A stretch of 64,000 nucleotides of DNA from Pseudoduganella namucuonensis (GTDB lineage Bacteria; Pseudomonadota; Gammaproteobacteria; Burkholderiales; Burkholderiaceae_D): assembly GCF_900116645.1 (NCBI RefSeq), contig NZ_FPBO01000009.1, positions 124,001 to 188,000 on the forward strand, given 5' to 3'. The position numbers were made by a program, and so were the translations under genes. Each line of letters opens with the position of its first letter. Within the stretch, counting starts at the first letter, position 1. The notes under the pieces were generated by a model. It made no database searches. It was not told the origin of the DNA and saw only the letters and a program-made list of their open reading frames with translations. This document shows, piece after piece, positions 1 to 9,102 of this stretch.

Positions 1-703
1 CGCCGTCGGCCGCCTGCACCAGGCCCTCGCGGCTGTTGACGGCGCCCGTGTACGCGCCCTTCACGTGGCCGAACAGCTCGGACTCCAGCAGCTGCTCCGG
101 TATCGCCCCGCAGTTGACGGCGATGAAGGGCGCTTTCGCGCGGCGGCTGGCGCGGTGGATGGCGCGCGCCAGCAACTCCTTGCCGGTGCCGCTCTCGCCG
201 CGTATCAGCACGCTGGCGTCGGACGCCGCCACCAGCTTGGCCTCGGCCAGCAGCTCCGCCATGGCGTGGCTGCGGCTGACGATCTCCTCGCGCCAGCTCT
301 CGTCGCCGCCGCCGTGCACCGGGGCGGGCGCCGTGAGGCTCAGCGCCTGCTCTATGCGCTCCAGCAGCACCTTGGCGTCGAAGGGCTTGGTCAGGTAGGC
401 GTAGGCGCCCAGGGTGGTGGCCTCCACCGCGTCCGGTATGGTGCCGTGGGCGGTGAGCAGGATCACGGGCAGGGCGGGGTGCCGCGTGCGGATCTGCTGG
501 AACAGCGCCATGCCGTCCTTCTCGGGCAGGCGCACGTCGCTGACCACCAGTTGCGGCAGTTCCACCGACAGCCGCGCCAGCGCCGCCTCCGCGCTGCCGA
601 CGCCGGTGACGCGGTAGCCGTTGGCGGTGAGGCGCAGCGACAATAGCCGCAGCAGGTCCGGGTCGTCGTCGACCAAGAGGATGTGGGCGCCGTTCTGCAT
701 CAT
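1..703 (-). CDS. glrR: Sigma-54-dependent response regulator GlrR/QseF (partial, C-terminus beyond window)
   Basis: NtrC-class activator. Seen: an N-terminal receiver domain with the phosphoacceptor Asp in VVSDVRLPEKDG and the conserved Lys in LTKPFD, then the start of an AAA+ domain with Walker A GESGTGKE and the sigma-54 contact loop in the form GAYTGA (usual GAFTGA). The remaining AAA+ part and the Fis-type DNA-binding domain lie left of base 1. The ATG overlaps the stop of the upstream lipoprotein gene as ATGA, and a second ATG follows directly, so the start may be 703 or 700. The order kinase-lipoprotein-regulator matches glrK-yfhG(qseG)-glrR of enterobacteria, where GlrR activates sigma-54 promoters such as glmY. 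The target here cannot be read from the window. Confidence 0.85.
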   Translation of the reverse strand, partial: MMQNGAHILLVDDDPDLLRLLSLRLTANGYRVTGVGSAEAALARLSVELPQLVVSDVRLPEKDGMALFQQIRTRHPALPVILLTAHGTIPDAVEATTLGAYAYLTKPFDAKVLLERIEQALSLTAPAPVHGGGDESWREEIVSRSHAMAELLAEAKLVAASDASVLIRGESGTGKELLARAIHRASRRAKAPFIAVNCGAIPEQLLESELFGHVKGAYTGAVNSREGLVQAADG

Positions 704-1302
704 TTGACTCCCTGCGAATAGGACTGGGATTGCGACTGCACGGTGGGCCGCACCGGCAGGTTGCGCTCGATGGCCTTCAAGCCCTCCAGCATCTCGTTCA
801 ACTGTTCGGTCTTGCGCTGGTTTTCCTTCAGCTGGCCGGCCAGGCGGTCGGCCTGCTCGGCCAAGCGGCGCGACTCGGCGCTGTGGCTGGACAGCAGCGC
901 GGCCAACGGCGCCAGCCCCTGCGCGGCGGGTTCGGAGGAGGTGGCCACGCTGTCGAACAGCGCCTGCGCGCGCGCCAGGTCGCCGGGGCCGCGGGTCAGC
1001 ATCAGGATCATGCCCATCTGGACCGTCACGCGGGGCGTGGGCTGTTGCAGATTCAGGCCGCTCAGTTCCTTCAGCAGCTCCCCCGGCGACTTGCGGCGCA
1101 GGTTCTGGTGGTAGGCCAATAGCGGCGAGGTCTCGTCCAGCGGGGCGAGCTGGGTCAGCGGCGGCATCACGGGAACGGTGACGGGCGGCGCCATCACCAC
1201 GGTGGGCAGCGGCGGCGGGGTGGATGCGCAGCCGCCCAGCAGCAGCGCCAGCAGCGCCGGCAGTGCCGGCAACAGCGCGGCGAATGGATGTTTAGTCTTC
1301 AT
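700..1302 (-). CDS. QseG/YfhG-like outer-membrane lipoprotein of the GlrK/GlrR operon
   Basis: A 200-residue exported protein. Seen: a hydrophobic signal ending in the lipobox LLGGC, so the mature protein should be lipidated at that Cys; then a Pro-rich spacer, an alpha-helical middle, and a Q/E/K-rich likely coiled coil near residues 145-180. It sits between the GlrK-type kinase (11-base overlap) and the GlrR-type regulator (ATGA overlap). In E. coli the gene in this position (qseG/yfhG) encodes an outer-membrane lipoprotein that modulates the kinase. Assignment rests mainly on position and lipoprotein character; sequence similarity to YfhG was not tested. Confidence 0.65.
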   Translation of the reverse strand: MKTKHPFAALLPALPALLALLLGGCASTPPPLPTVVMAPPVTVPVMPPLTQLAPLDETSPLLAYHQNLRRKSPGELLKELSGLNLQQPTPRVTVQMGMILMLTRGPGDLARAQALFDSVATSSEPAAQGLAPLAALLSSHSAESRRLAEQADRLAGQLKENQRKTEQLNEMLEGLKAIERNLPVRPTVQSQSQSYSQGVK

Positions 1303-2713
1303 AAGGTAACTCTATCCTGAAGTGCGCCCCGGCCTCGGAGGGCAGGAGCTGGAGGCTGCCGCCGTGGGCGACGACGTATTCGCGCACGATGGACAGGCCG
1401 ATGCCGTTGCCGCGCCGTGCGCCCGGCGGCTGGCGTTCGCCTTGGTAAAAGGGTTCGAAGACGCGCGCGGCGTCGTCCGGCGCCACGCCCGGACCCTGGT
1501 CGACGCAGTCGATGCGCAGCGCGCGCTGGTGTTCGGACAGCGCGAAGCGCACCACGCCGTCCGGCGGGCTGAAACGCACGGCGTTCGACAGCAGGTTGCT
1601 GACGGCGATGGCGATCTTGTCCCGGTCCAGCCGCGGCGGCCGCGCCGCGCCCTCGACCACGGCGCGCACGCCGCGCGCCTGCATCTGCAACTGCTGGGAG
1701 GCGACCACCCCGGCCAGCAGTTCGGCCGGATCGCAGGGCTGCCGCCGCAGATTCTGGGCTTCGAAGTTGGCGGCGTTGTAGCGCAGCAGGTCCTCGATCT
1801 GGTTCTGCAGCGAGGCCGTGTTCTGGCGCAGGATGGCGGCGATCTCGCGCTGCTGCGGCGTCAGCGCGCCCAGCACCTGGTCCTCCAGCAGCGACACGCC
1901 CTCGACCAGCGCCGCCAGCGGCGTCTTCAATTCGTGCGAGATGTGGCGCAGGAAGCGCGACTTGTCCGCCTCCAGGTCGAACAGGCGCTGGCGCAGCCAG
2001 TTCAGCTGGCGGCCCAGGCGGCGCAGGTCGCCGGGCCCGTACACGTCGATGGCGTCGCCGTACTGGTTCTCGCCCAGGCGGTGGATGGCCTGCTCGATCT
2101 GCTTGAGGGGGCGCGACAGCCACGCGCCGAAGCTCAGCGCCAGCAGCGCGGCCAGCGCGATCGACATCGCCACCTGGCTGGTGAGGATGGCGCGGCGCTG
2201 GTCCAGTTCATCCAGCAGCGCCTGGTTGCGGCGCTCCACCTCGCGTTTGACCTCCTCTTCCAGCAGGTGGCTGAGGGCGGGCAGGCCGTTCAGGGCCTGG
2301 TTCAGCGCCTGCTGGCGCTGGGCGCGTTTCATGCGCGGCGTTTCCAGCACCGCCCACGCGGCCTCGCCGCGCTTGCGCCAGTCGACGAAGGCGCCGGGCG
2401 GCGTGCCGGGCAGGCCGTCGGCGATGGCTTGCAGCACGGTCTGCGCGTCGCGCCAGGCGTCGGCGTAGCGGTCGCGGAAGGCGGGGTCGTCCAGCACCAG
2501 GAACTGGCGCGCGCTGCGTTCCATGGCGACGCTGCGCTCGGCCAGGCGCTGGGCGTTTTCGGTCAGGGCGATCGCGTGCCTGCCCGCTTCGCGGCTATGC
2601 GCGGCGAGGCGGTCCAGGGTGAGCAGGGCGTGGACCGAAGTGGCGCCCAGCAGCGCGGCGATCAACAGGAATACGCCCAGCAGTAATTGACGAAACGAAA
2701 GTTTCGGGAACAT
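1292..2713 (-). CDS. glrK: Sensor histidine kinase GlrK/QseE
   Basis: A 473-residue membrane kinase. Seen: TM1 at about residues 9-30, a mostly helical sensor region with LTLDRL and LDELDQRR segments, TM2 at about residues 180-200, a HAMP-like linker, a HisKA domain with FLRHISHELKTPLA (phospho-His), and a HATPase domain with N box (NLLSNAVRFSP), G1 (DQGPGVAP) and G2 (GNGIGLSI). The segment around the phospho-His (SHELKTPLA, then QREIAAIL and IEDLLRYN) closely resembles E. coli GlrK. It is first of three overlapping genes, so kinase, lipoprotein and regulator are co-translated. The signal is unknown. Confidence 0.85.
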   Translation of the reverse strand: MFPKLSFRQLLLGVFLLIAALLGATSVHALLTLDRLAAHSREAGRHAIALTENAQRLAERSVAMERSARQFLVLDDPAFRDRYADAWRDAQTVLQAIADGLPGTPPGAFVDWRKRGEAAWAVLETPRMKRAQRQQALNQALNGLPALSHLLEEEVKREVERRNQALLDELDQRRAILTSQVAMSIALAALLALSFGAWLSRPLKQIEQAIHRLGENQYGDAIDVYGPGDLRRLGRQLNWLRQRLFDLEADKSRFLRHISHELKTPLAALVEGVSLLEDQVLGALTPQQREIAAILRQNTASLQNQIEDLLRYNAANFEAQNLRRQPCDPAELLAGVVASQQLQMQARGVRAVVEGAARPPRLDRDKIAIAVSNLLSNAVRFSPPDGVVRFALSEHQRALRIDCVDQGPGVAPDDAARVFEPFYQGERQPPGARRGNGIGLSIVREYVVAHGGSLQLLPSEAGAHFRIELPYED

Positions 2714-2833
2714 GGCGGAGTGGACAGGGCGGGGCGGACGAACGGGTTATCAAAGCCATCATAGTGGAAAGCGCCGAAAACCCGCGTCCGATTGGACGCC
2801 ATCCGCCGGCCGCCGCCGGCGGGTTTGCCGAGG

Positions 2834-4501
2834 TCAGGACTTCCGGGAACCGTTGGCGACCTTTTTCAGCGTGGCGGCGTCGCCGTGCCGCGGCGGCACC
2901 ACGCCCGCGAGCCGGGCCACCGGCGCCGGCGCCTTGGACGGAGCCATGGCCTGCATGTCGTGCAGCTTGAACACGCCGACCACCTGCGCCAAATTGTCGG
3001 CCTGGTCGTGCAGGGAGCCGACCGCCGCCGCCGACTCCTCGACCAGCGCGGCGTTCTGCTGCGTGACGTCGTCCATTTCCGATATCGCCTGGTTCACCTG
3101 GTCGATCCCGCCGCTCTGTTCCTTGCTGGCGTGCGTGATCTCGCCCATGATATCGGTCACCTGGTGGATGCTGGCGACGATTCTTTCCATGGTCGCGCCC
3201 GCCTCCTCGACCAGGGTGCTCCCGAGATCGACCTTCTCCACCGAGTCGCCGATCAGGACCTTGATCTCCTTGGCCGCCGCCGCGCTGCGCTGCGCCAGGT
3301 TCCTGACCTCGGAGGCCACCACCGCGAAGCCGCGTCCCTGCTCGCCCGCGCGCGCGGCCTCCACCGCCGCGTTCAGCGCCAGGATGTTGGTCTGGAACGC
3401 GATGCCGTCGATGACGCCGATGATGTCGACGATCTTGCGCGACGACGCGTTGATCGAGCCCATGATGTCCACCGCCTTCGACACCACCGCGCCGCCCGAG
3501 ACGGCGATTTCGGAGGCCGTCAGCGCGAGCTGGTTGGCCTGATCCGAATTGGCCGCGTTCTGCCGCACCCGCGCGATCAGCTCCTCCATCGACGACGCGG
3601 TCTCCTCCAGCGCCCCGGCCTGCTGCTCGGTGCGCGAAGCCAGATCCAGGCTGCCGGACGCGATCTGGCCGGAAGCCGTGGCGATGGCGTCGGTGCCGGC
3701 GCGCACCTGGTTGACGATGCCGGCCAGGCTGTCGTTCATCACCTTCAAGGCTTGCAGCAGCTGGCCGGTCTCGTCCTTGGCGCAGGCGTCTATGCGGCTG
3801 GTCAAATCGCCGCTGGCCACGACCTGGGCGATTCTCACCGCCCGTTTGATCGGGCCCGTGATCGAACGGGTGGTGACGTAAGCCAGGCCGACGCCGAGCA
3901 ACACGGCGGCGGCGCCCAGGCCCAGCATGGCGGAGCGGGCCAGGTCGACGTCCCGCTCCGCCCGCGCGCCGCTGGCCTCGACCAATTTCTTTTGAAATGC
4001 CACCAGGGCCTGGATGCTGTCCTGCAGCGCATCCAGCGCCGGCAGCGTTTCCGCCCTCATCAAGCGGCTCGCCTCGTCCCGGTTGCCTTCCGCGACCAGT
4101 TTGCCCACGCGGCTGAACGAGGCCACATAGGCCATGCGCTGCTGCCTGATCCGCGCCAGCAGGCTTTTCCCCTCCGGGGTGTCCACCAGGCGGTCCAGCG
4201 TTTCAAGCGCGACGTCGATTTTTTTCTTGTTGGCGGCGATCCGCTCGTTGATGGGGGCCAGCTTCGCCGGCTCCGGCTCGATCAGCAATTCCATGCTGCC
4301 GCGCGCGTTGGCCCGGGTGAGCGCGTTGACCGTGTTGGCGGCGTCGGCCTTGATCCAATCCACTTCGACGATGCCGCGGGTGACTTCGCCGATGCTGTTG
4401 AACCGGGTCACGCCGATCGTGATCAAGGCGATCATCAACGCCAGGACCATGCCGAAACCGATGGCCATGCGCGTGCCAATTTTCAAATCCAGGAAATGCA
4501 T
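2834..4501 (-). CDS. Methyl-accepting chemotaxis protein (Tar/Tsr-like layout)
   Basis: A 555-residue transmembrane chemoreceptor. Seen: TM1 just after the start ([14 protein letters not shown]), a periplasmic region of about 160 residues that looks like a four-helix bundle (4HB_MCP type), TM2 near residues 175-195, HAMP, then a long cytoplasmic coiled coil with the invariant hairpin tip ([20 protein letters not shown]). There is no C-terminal NWETF-like pentapeptide to tether CheR. The reading frame runs 16 codons further upstream, but the ATG at 4501 gives the family-typical start [11 protein letters not shown] and has an AAAGG-type ribosome site. No chemotaxis genes are adjacent, so it is a stand-alone receptor; ligand unknown. 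Confidence 0.88.
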   Translation of the reverse strand: MHFLDLKIGTRMAIGFGMVLALMIALITIGVTRFNSIGEVTRGIVEVDWIKADAANTVNALTRANARGSMELLIEPEPAKLAPINERIAANKKKIDVALETLDRLVDTPEGKSLLARIRQQRMAYVASFSRVGKLVAEGNRDEASRLMRAETLPALDALQDSIQALVAFQKKLVEASGARAERDVDLARSAMLGLGAAAVLLGVGLAYVTTRSITGPIKRAVRIAQVVASGDLTSRIDACAKDETGQLLQALKVMNDSLAGIVNQVRAGTDAIATASGQIASGSLDLASRTEQQAGALEETASSMEELIARVRQNAANSDQANQLALTASEIAVSGGAVVSKAVDIMGSINASSRKIVDIIGVIDGIAFQTNILALNAAVEAARAGEQGRGFAVVASEVRNLAQRSAAAAKEIKVLIGDSVEKVDLGSTLVEEAGATMERIVASIHQVTDIMGEITHASKEQSGGIDQVNQAISEMDDVTQQNAALVEESAAAVGSLHDQADNLAQVVGVFKLHDMQAMAPSKAPAPVARLAGVVPPRHGDAATLKKVANGSRKS

Positions 4502-4609
4502 TCCGTACCTTTGTTTTTTTAATAATTCATCGACCATACCCTGCGACATTTTAGCCGGGTCCGCCGCCGGCCGCTCGCGCCGGCCGCCGCCACGGCCATA
4601 ACCACGGCC

Positions 4610-6106
4610 TTAAGCGCCGGCCGGGAAGGCGATGCTGACCTTGAGGCCGTGGCCGCCGGCGCCGTCGGCCAGCGCGATGGTGGCGTGGTGCAGCACGGCG
4701 ATGTCGCGCACGATGGCCAGGCCGAGGCCGGAGCCGCCGGGATTGTCCTGCATGGTGGCGGCGGCGCGGTAGAAGGGCGAGAACACCCGCTCGCGCTCGG
4801 CCGCCGGGATGCCGGCGCCGCTGTCCTCCACCTCCAGCACGGGCCCGGGCAGCACGCGCAGGGTGACGCTGCCGCCGGCGGGCGTGTAGCGCAGCGCGTT
4901 GTCCACCAGGTTGGCCACCATCTCGCGCAGCAGCAGCGGCTGTCCCTGCACGGTGGCCTCGTGCTCGGCCTCCAGCGACAGGTCGATGTGCTTGGCCACG
5001 GCCGGCACCGCCAGCTGCAGCGCCACCTGTTGCACCATGTCGCGCAGTTCCACCGGCGCCGGCGCCACGCCGCCGCTGTGCTCTATGCGCGCCAGCATCA
5101 GCAGGCGGTTGGCCAGGTGCACGGCGGAGTCGGTGGTGGCGGCGATGCTGCCCACCATGCCGCGCAGCGCGGCGGTGTCGCAGTGCTCGCGCGCGGCCTC
5201 GCGCTGGGCCAGTTCGGCCTGCGTCTTCAGCACCGTGAGCGGAGTGCGCAACTGGTGGGACGCGTCGGCGATGAAGCGGCGTTGGCTGGCGATCAGGCTC
5301 TGGATGCGCGACATCGAGCCGTTCATCGCCTCCACCAGCGGCCGCACTTCCTTGTGCACCAGCGCCGGATCGAGGTTGGACAGGTCGGACACGCTGCGCG
5401 TCTGCACCTCCTCCTTCAGCCGCATCAGCGGGCGCAGCACCAGGCGCACGGCGAACCACACCAGCAAGCCGGCCGCCAGCACCAGGCCGGCCTGCCAGAT
5501 CAGCGTGTCGAACAGGATCTGGCGCGACAGGCCGCGCCGCGCGTCGGTGGTCTCGGCCACCTGGATCAGGGTGATGCCGCGCATGGAATCGTCGTACACC
5601 GGCTGCAGCAGGGCGGCGATGCGCACCGGCTGGCCGTTGTAGTCGGCGTGGTAGAAGCGCACCAGCGCCGGGTAGTTCTCGGAGCGCGGCACGTCCGGCG
5701 GCACGGGCGGCAGGTCGCCGAAGCCGGACACCGTTTCGCCGTTGATGCCGGTGACCTTGTAGTAGATGCGGCCCAGGGTGTCGGTCTCGAAGCTGTCCAG
5801 CGCCACGTAGGGCACGTTGGCCACCACCTTGCCGTCGACGATGGAGACGCGTTCGGCCAGCGCGCGGGTGGAGGCGAGCAGGGAGCGGTCGTAGGCCATG
5901 TCGGCCGCGTCCAGCGCGTTGCGGTAGACCGAGACCGCGTTCACCGCCATCAGCAGGATCAGTGGCACCAGCAGCCAGACCAGCAACTGCCTGCGCAGGC
6001 TGCCCAGCGGGGCGGCGGCGGCGCTATTGAAACCAGCGGCAACCGCAGGGGACAGACCCGATGGGTCTGTCCCCTGGTTTTGCCTCTGGTTTTCAAGCGG
6101 CGGCAT
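4610..6106 (-). CDS. TctE/QseC-type sensor histidine kinase
   Basis: A 498-residue membrane kinase partnered with the OmpR-type regulator immediately upstream (TGA-AT-ATG junction). Seen: TM1 at about residues 40-60 (RRQLLVWLLVPLILL), a periplasmic TctE_N-like sensor region, TM2 near 200-220, HAMP, HisKA with FIADASHQLRTPLTV, and HATPase with NLVDNALRYTP, DSGAGIP and GSGLGLAI. TctD/TctE pairs usually control tricarboxylate uptake, and a porin and a TctC/Bug receptor lie next door. Residues 5-26 are encoded by a 64-bp palindromic element (6030-6093), so the N-terminus is longer than usual for the family. An upstream in-frame extension into tctD was rejected as shadow. Confidence 0.85.
   Translation of the reverse strand: MPPLENQRQNQGTDPSGLSPAVAAGFNSAAAAPLGSLRRQLLVWLLVPLILLMAVNAVSVYRNALDAADMAYDRSLLASTRALAERVSIVDGKVVANVPYVALDSFETDTLGRIYYKVTGINGETVSGFGDLPPVPPDVPRSENYPALVRFYHADYNGQPVRIAALLQPVYDDSMRGITLIQVAETTDARRGLSRQILFDTLIWQAGLVLAAGLLVWFAVRLVLRPLMRLKEEVQTRSVSDLSNLDPALVHKEVRPLVEAMNGSMSRIQSLIASQRRFIADASHQLRTPLTVLKTQAELAQREAAREHCDTAALRGMVGSIAATTDSAVHLANRLLMLARIEHSGGVAPAPVELRDMVQQVALQLAVPAVAKHIDLSLEAEHEATVQGQPLLLREMVANLVDNALRYTPAGGSVTLRVLPGPVLEVEDSGAGIPAAERERVFSPFYRAAATMQDNPGGSGLGLAIVRDIAVLHHATIALADGAGGHGLKVSIAFPAGA
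6030..6093. repeat. 64-bp palindromic element, copy A, inside the 5' end of the TctE-like kinase gene
   Basis: Layout: AAACCAGCGGCAA, five bases, then 12-bp inverted arms GGGGACAGACCC / GGGTCTGTCCCC around a 3-base loop (6048-6074), then a tail containing GGTTTT twice. A second copy with the same length and the same internal offsets lies at 62852-62915; by eye about 52 of 64 bases agree. It is read in frame as kinase residues 5-26. Looks like a REP/mini-palindrome family; no transposase is nearby. Confidence 0.75.
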
Positions 6107-6108
6107 AT

Positions 6109-6801
6109 TCAGGCCGGCACGCGCGGCTGCAGCAGGTAGCCGATGCCGCGCAGCGTGGTGATGGCGGCGGCGCCGGGCTGGCCGCTGTCGAGCTTTTTGC
6201 GCACGCGGTGGATGTACAGGTCGATCGCGTCCAGGTTGGCGTCGTCGGCCAGCGCGAACACCTCGTCGAACAGCTTTTCCTTGGACACCGCGCGCCCGCT
6301 GCGGCTGATCAGCGTCTCCAGCACCGCGTGCTCGCGCGGCGTCAGCGCCAGCGCGGCGCCGTGGTAGCTGAACATGCGGGTGACGGTGTCGAAGCTGAGC
6401 GCGCCGCAGCTGTGCACCAGCGCCTCGTTGCCCACGCTGCGGCGCAGCAGCGCCTTCACGCGCGCCTCCAGCTCGGCCAGTTCGAAGGGCTTGGCGAGGT
6501 AGTCGTCCGCGCCCAGGTTCAAACCCTGCACGCGCTCCTCCAGCCCGCCGCGCGCCGTCAGGATCAGCACCGGCGTCTTGCCGCGCACGCCGCCGCGCGC
6601 GCGCAGGCGCTTCAGCACCTCCAGCCCGTCCATCCTGGGCAGGGTCAGGTCCAGGATCACCAGCGCGTATTCCTGCGTGTGCAGCAGGGCGTCCGCGTCG
6701 GCGCCGTTGTCGGCGCACTCCACCGTGAGGTGGGCGTCGCGCAGGGCCTTGGCCAGCCAGTGCTGGAGTTCGGTGTGGTCTTCCACTAATAGAATGCGCA
6801 T
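6109..6801 (-). CDS. TctD-type OmpR-family response regulator
   Basis: A 230-residue two-domain regulator. Seen: receiver domain with the acidic pair LLVEDH, phosphoacceptor Asp in VILDLTLPRMDG and Lys in YLAKPFE; a C-terminal winged helix (Trans_reg_C) with LTPREHAVL and the recognition segment DAIDLYIHRVRKKL. It is first of a two-gene operon with the TctE-like kinase. It is transcribed away from the porin gene across a 201-bp intergenic region, an arrangement that suggests it controls the porin/Bug/ABC locus on the other side; that is inference. Confidence 0.85.
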   Translation of the reverse strand: MRILLVEDHTELQHWLAKALRDAHLTVECADNGADADALLHTQEYALVILDLTLPRMDGLEVLKRLRARGGVRGKTPVLILTARGGLEERVQGLNLGADDYLAKPFELAELEARVKALLRRSVGNEALVHSCGALSFDTVTRMFSYHGAALALTPREHAVLETLISRSGRAVSKEKLFDEVFALADDANLDAIDLYIHRVRKKLDSGQPGAAAITTLRGIGYLLQPRVPA

Positions 6802-7002
6802 GGTGGCGGGTCCGGTAAGGGGTTCAGGGCAGCATCATCGTCGCCGATGCGCAAAAATAAAAGTTTTTTCTGCTAGTGTTGCAAACACCGACACTGAAAC
6901 TTGGGCTGAAAGACAATTGAAAGGAAGCCGAACCTATAGTGGAGTCCTGGTATTCAGTTATCAGGCATATCACTCATAATTATATCTATAGGAGACGTCC
7001 CA
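6802..7002. promoter_or_regulatory. Divergent control region between tctD-like and porin genes
   Basis: A 201-bp region that becomes AT-rich toward the porin. AGGAG at about 6992-6996 is a good ribosome site for the porin ATG. No clear -35/-10 pair was found by eye; TctD-type sites would be expected here but no obvious tandem repeat stands out. Confidence 0.4.
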
Positions 7003-8061
7003 ATGAACAAGTCCACTTTGGCACTGGCGGTACTGGCGCTGGCCGCGGGCGCGGCGCAGGCGCAGTCGAACGTGCAGGTCTACGGCCTGATCGACGCCGG
7101 TGTCGAGAACGCTTCCAACGCCTCCGCCGGCGGCGGTTCCATGACGCGCGTGGTTTCCGGCGGCATGAACACCTCGCGCTGGGGCCTGCGCGGCTCGGAA
7201 GACCTGGGCGGCGGCCTGAAGGCCGTGTTCCAGTTGGAAGGCGGCATCCTGCTCGACACCGGCGCGCAGGACGGCGCGCTGTTCCGCCGCCAGGCCAATG
7301 TCGGCCTGGAAGGCAGCTTCGGCCGCGTGGTGCTGGGCCGTTCGTTCAGTTCCGTGTACGACACCGTCATCTCCTACGACCCGATGGGCTTCGCGCCTTT
7401 GTATTCCTGGGCCACCAGCGGCCCTGCCACCGGCCCGTCGAAATACGGCTTCACCACCGGCTTCGACAACCTGGTCAAGTACAGCGGCAGCACCGGCGCT
7501 TTCAAGTATGGCCTGACCTACGGCTTCGGCGAGCAATCGACCGGCGCCGGCGACAGCCGCAAGATCGGCACCAACGTCCAGTACAACAAGAACGGCCTGG
7601 GCCTGATGGCGACCTGGGAGCGCATCAACGGCAACCTGGTGCCCGCCACCGGCAACCGCGACGAGAACACCGTCTACCACCTGGGCGCCAACTACGAGAC
7701 CGGTCCGCTGAAGTTCTTCGGCGTGATGCGCAACTACACGCTGCAGTCTGGCCGCGCCGCCACGGCGGACGTGAAGGCCACCACGGTGTGGGGCGGCGTG
7801 GCCTACAAGCCGCAGCCCAACGTCACCATCACCGGCGCGGTCTATCACGTCAACGTGAAGAACGTCGCGGCCGGCCGGGACGCCGATCCAACCATGTACG
7901 TGGCGCGCTACCGCTACGCCCTGTCCAAGCGCACCGACCTGTACGTGGCGGCCGCCTACGCCAAGGCGAAGAACGGCCAGCTCACCGGCCTGTCGCGCGA
8001 CGACGCCGGCTTCGACACCAACCAGCGCGGCGTCGTCACCGGCATCCAGCACCGCTTCTAA
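7003..8061 (+). CDS. Gram-negative porin (Burkholderiales OmpC/Porin_4 type)
   Basis: A 352-residue outer-membrane trimeric porin. Seen: signal peptide MNKSTLALAVLALAAGAAQA cleaved before QSNVQVYGLIDAG, the hallmark first strand of this family; strand motifs SRWGLRGSEDLGGGLKAVFQLE and RQANVGLEGSFG; loop 3 near YDPMGF; and a terminal aromatic (IQHRF) for BAM recognition. It heads a run of transport genes (Bug receptor 34 bp downstream, then ABC importer) and lies divergently next to the TctD/TctE pair. It probably provides outer-membrane entry for the substrate of that locus. Confidence 0.92.
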   Translation: MNKSTLALAVLALAAGAAQAQSNVQVYGLIDAGVENASNASAGGGSMTRVVSGGMNTSRWGLRGSEDLGGGLKAVFQLEGGILLDTGAQDGALFRRQANVGLEGSFGRVVLGRSFSSVYDTVISYDPMGFAPLYSWATSGPATGPSKYGFTTGFDNLVKYSGSTGAFKYGLTYGFGEQSTGAGDSRKIGTNVQYNKNGLGLMATWERINGNLVPATGNRDENTVYHLGANYETGPLKFFGVMRNYTLQSGRAATADVKATTVWGGVAYKPQPNVTITGAVYHVNVKNVAAGRDADPTMYVARYRYALSKRTDLYVAAAYAKAKNGQLTGLSRDDAGFDTNQRGVVTGIQHRF

Positions 8062-8095
8062 GCCGCCGATCCCAAGCCACCCATCCGAGCCGACC

Positions 8096-9055
8096 ATGAA
8101 ACGCCTGTTCGCCCTCATCGCCTTACTCGCCGCGGCCGCCACGCCGGCGATGGCGGCGCGCGTCGAATGCGTCGTGCCGTCCAAACCGGGCGGCGCGATG
8201 GACCTGACCTGCAAGCTGGCGAAGAAGGGCCTGCAGGCGCTGCCGGACGCCGGCCAGCGCGACATGAACATCAGCTACGTGCCCGGCGGCATAGGCGCCG
8301 TCGCCTGGCACTCGCTGCTGTCGCGGCGCGCGGAGCCGAACACGCTGGTGGTGTTCTCGGGCGGCTCCCTGCTCAACCTGGCGCAGGGCAAGTTCGGCAA
8401 GGCCACCGCCGGCGACGTGCGCTGGGTGGCGGCGCTGGGCGCGGACTACGGCATGATCGCGGTGCGCGCCGATTCGCCGTACAAGAACCTGGGCGAGTTG
8501 CTGGCCGCGCTGAAAAAGCATCCCGAAAAGGTGCTGATCGGCGTCTCCGGCACCATCGGCAGCCAGGACTGGCTGAAGATCGCGCTGGTGGTGAAGGCCG
8601 CCGGCATCGATCCCAAAGTGCTGCGCTTCGTGGCGCTGGAGGGCGGCGGCGAGGCCTTCACGGCCATGCAGGCGAACTATGTGCAGGTGGTGTCCGGCGA
8701 CGCCTCCGAGGCGACGCTGAACGCCACCGCCGGCAAGACCCGCGTGCTGGCGGTGCTGTCCGAACAGCGCCTGCCCGGCGCGCTGGCCGCCGTGCCCACC
8801 GCGCGCGAGCAGGGCATCGACGTGGTCTGGCCCGTGATACGCGGGCTGTGGATGGGCCCCAAGGTGGCGGACGCCGACTACCGCCACTGGGTGCAGACCT
8901 TCGACCGCATGCTGGCCAGTCCCGAGTTCGCGCAGACGCGGGCGGCCTATGGACTTTATCCCTTTGCCCTGACAGGCGACGCGCTCACCGCCTATGTCAG
9001 GAAAGCCGTGGACGACTACGGCAAACGCGCCAACGAATTCGGCCTGGTGCGCTGA
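8096..9055 (+). CDS. Bug/TctC-family periplasmic tripartite tricarboxylate receptor
   Basis: A 319-residue periplasmic binding protein with signal peptide MKRLFALIALLAAAATPAMA. Seen: the Bug pattern of an early PSKPGGAMD loop and a GGIGAVAWHSLL segment that in this family line the ligand carboxylate pocket, then the VGVSGTIG-like region and two-lobed fold. Family members bind citrate, other dicarboxylates or amino acids. No tctA/tctB membrane genes occur in the window, so this is an orphan receptor of the kind common in Burkholderiales. Its position between a porin and an ABC importer suggests it senses or shuttles the same or a related ligand; that is inference. Confidence 0.82.
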   Translation: MKRLFALIALLAAAATPAMAARVECVVPSKPGGAMDLTCKLAKKGLQALPDAGQRDMNISYVPGGIGAVAWHSLLSRRAEPNTLVVFSGGSLLNLAQGKFGKATAGDVRWVAALGADYGMIAVRADSPYKNLGELLAALKKHPEKVLIGVSGTIGSQDWLKIALVVKAAGIDPKVLRFVALEGGGEAFTAMQANYVQVVSGDASEATLNATAGKTRVLAVLSEQRLPGALAAVPTAREQGIDVVWPVIRGLWMGPKVADADYRHWVQTFDRMLASPEFAQTRAAYGLYPFALTGDALTAYVRKAVDDYGKRANEFGLVR

Positions 9056-9102
9056 CAGCCGAGCGCTGAAACACCAAAAAAATCCACTCAACGGAGACTG
9101 AC

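Noticed and set aside
2714..2833. Terminator for the chemotaxis receptor at the GC-rich hairpin near 2805-2822
   Set aside because: A GC palindrome is present but there is no T-run on the relevant strand, so termination is not supported.
6107..6718. Upstream extension of the TctE-like kinase frame
   Set aside because: It runs through the response regulator gene and is Arg/Ala-rich shadow; the kinase ATG at 6106 directly follows the regulator stop.
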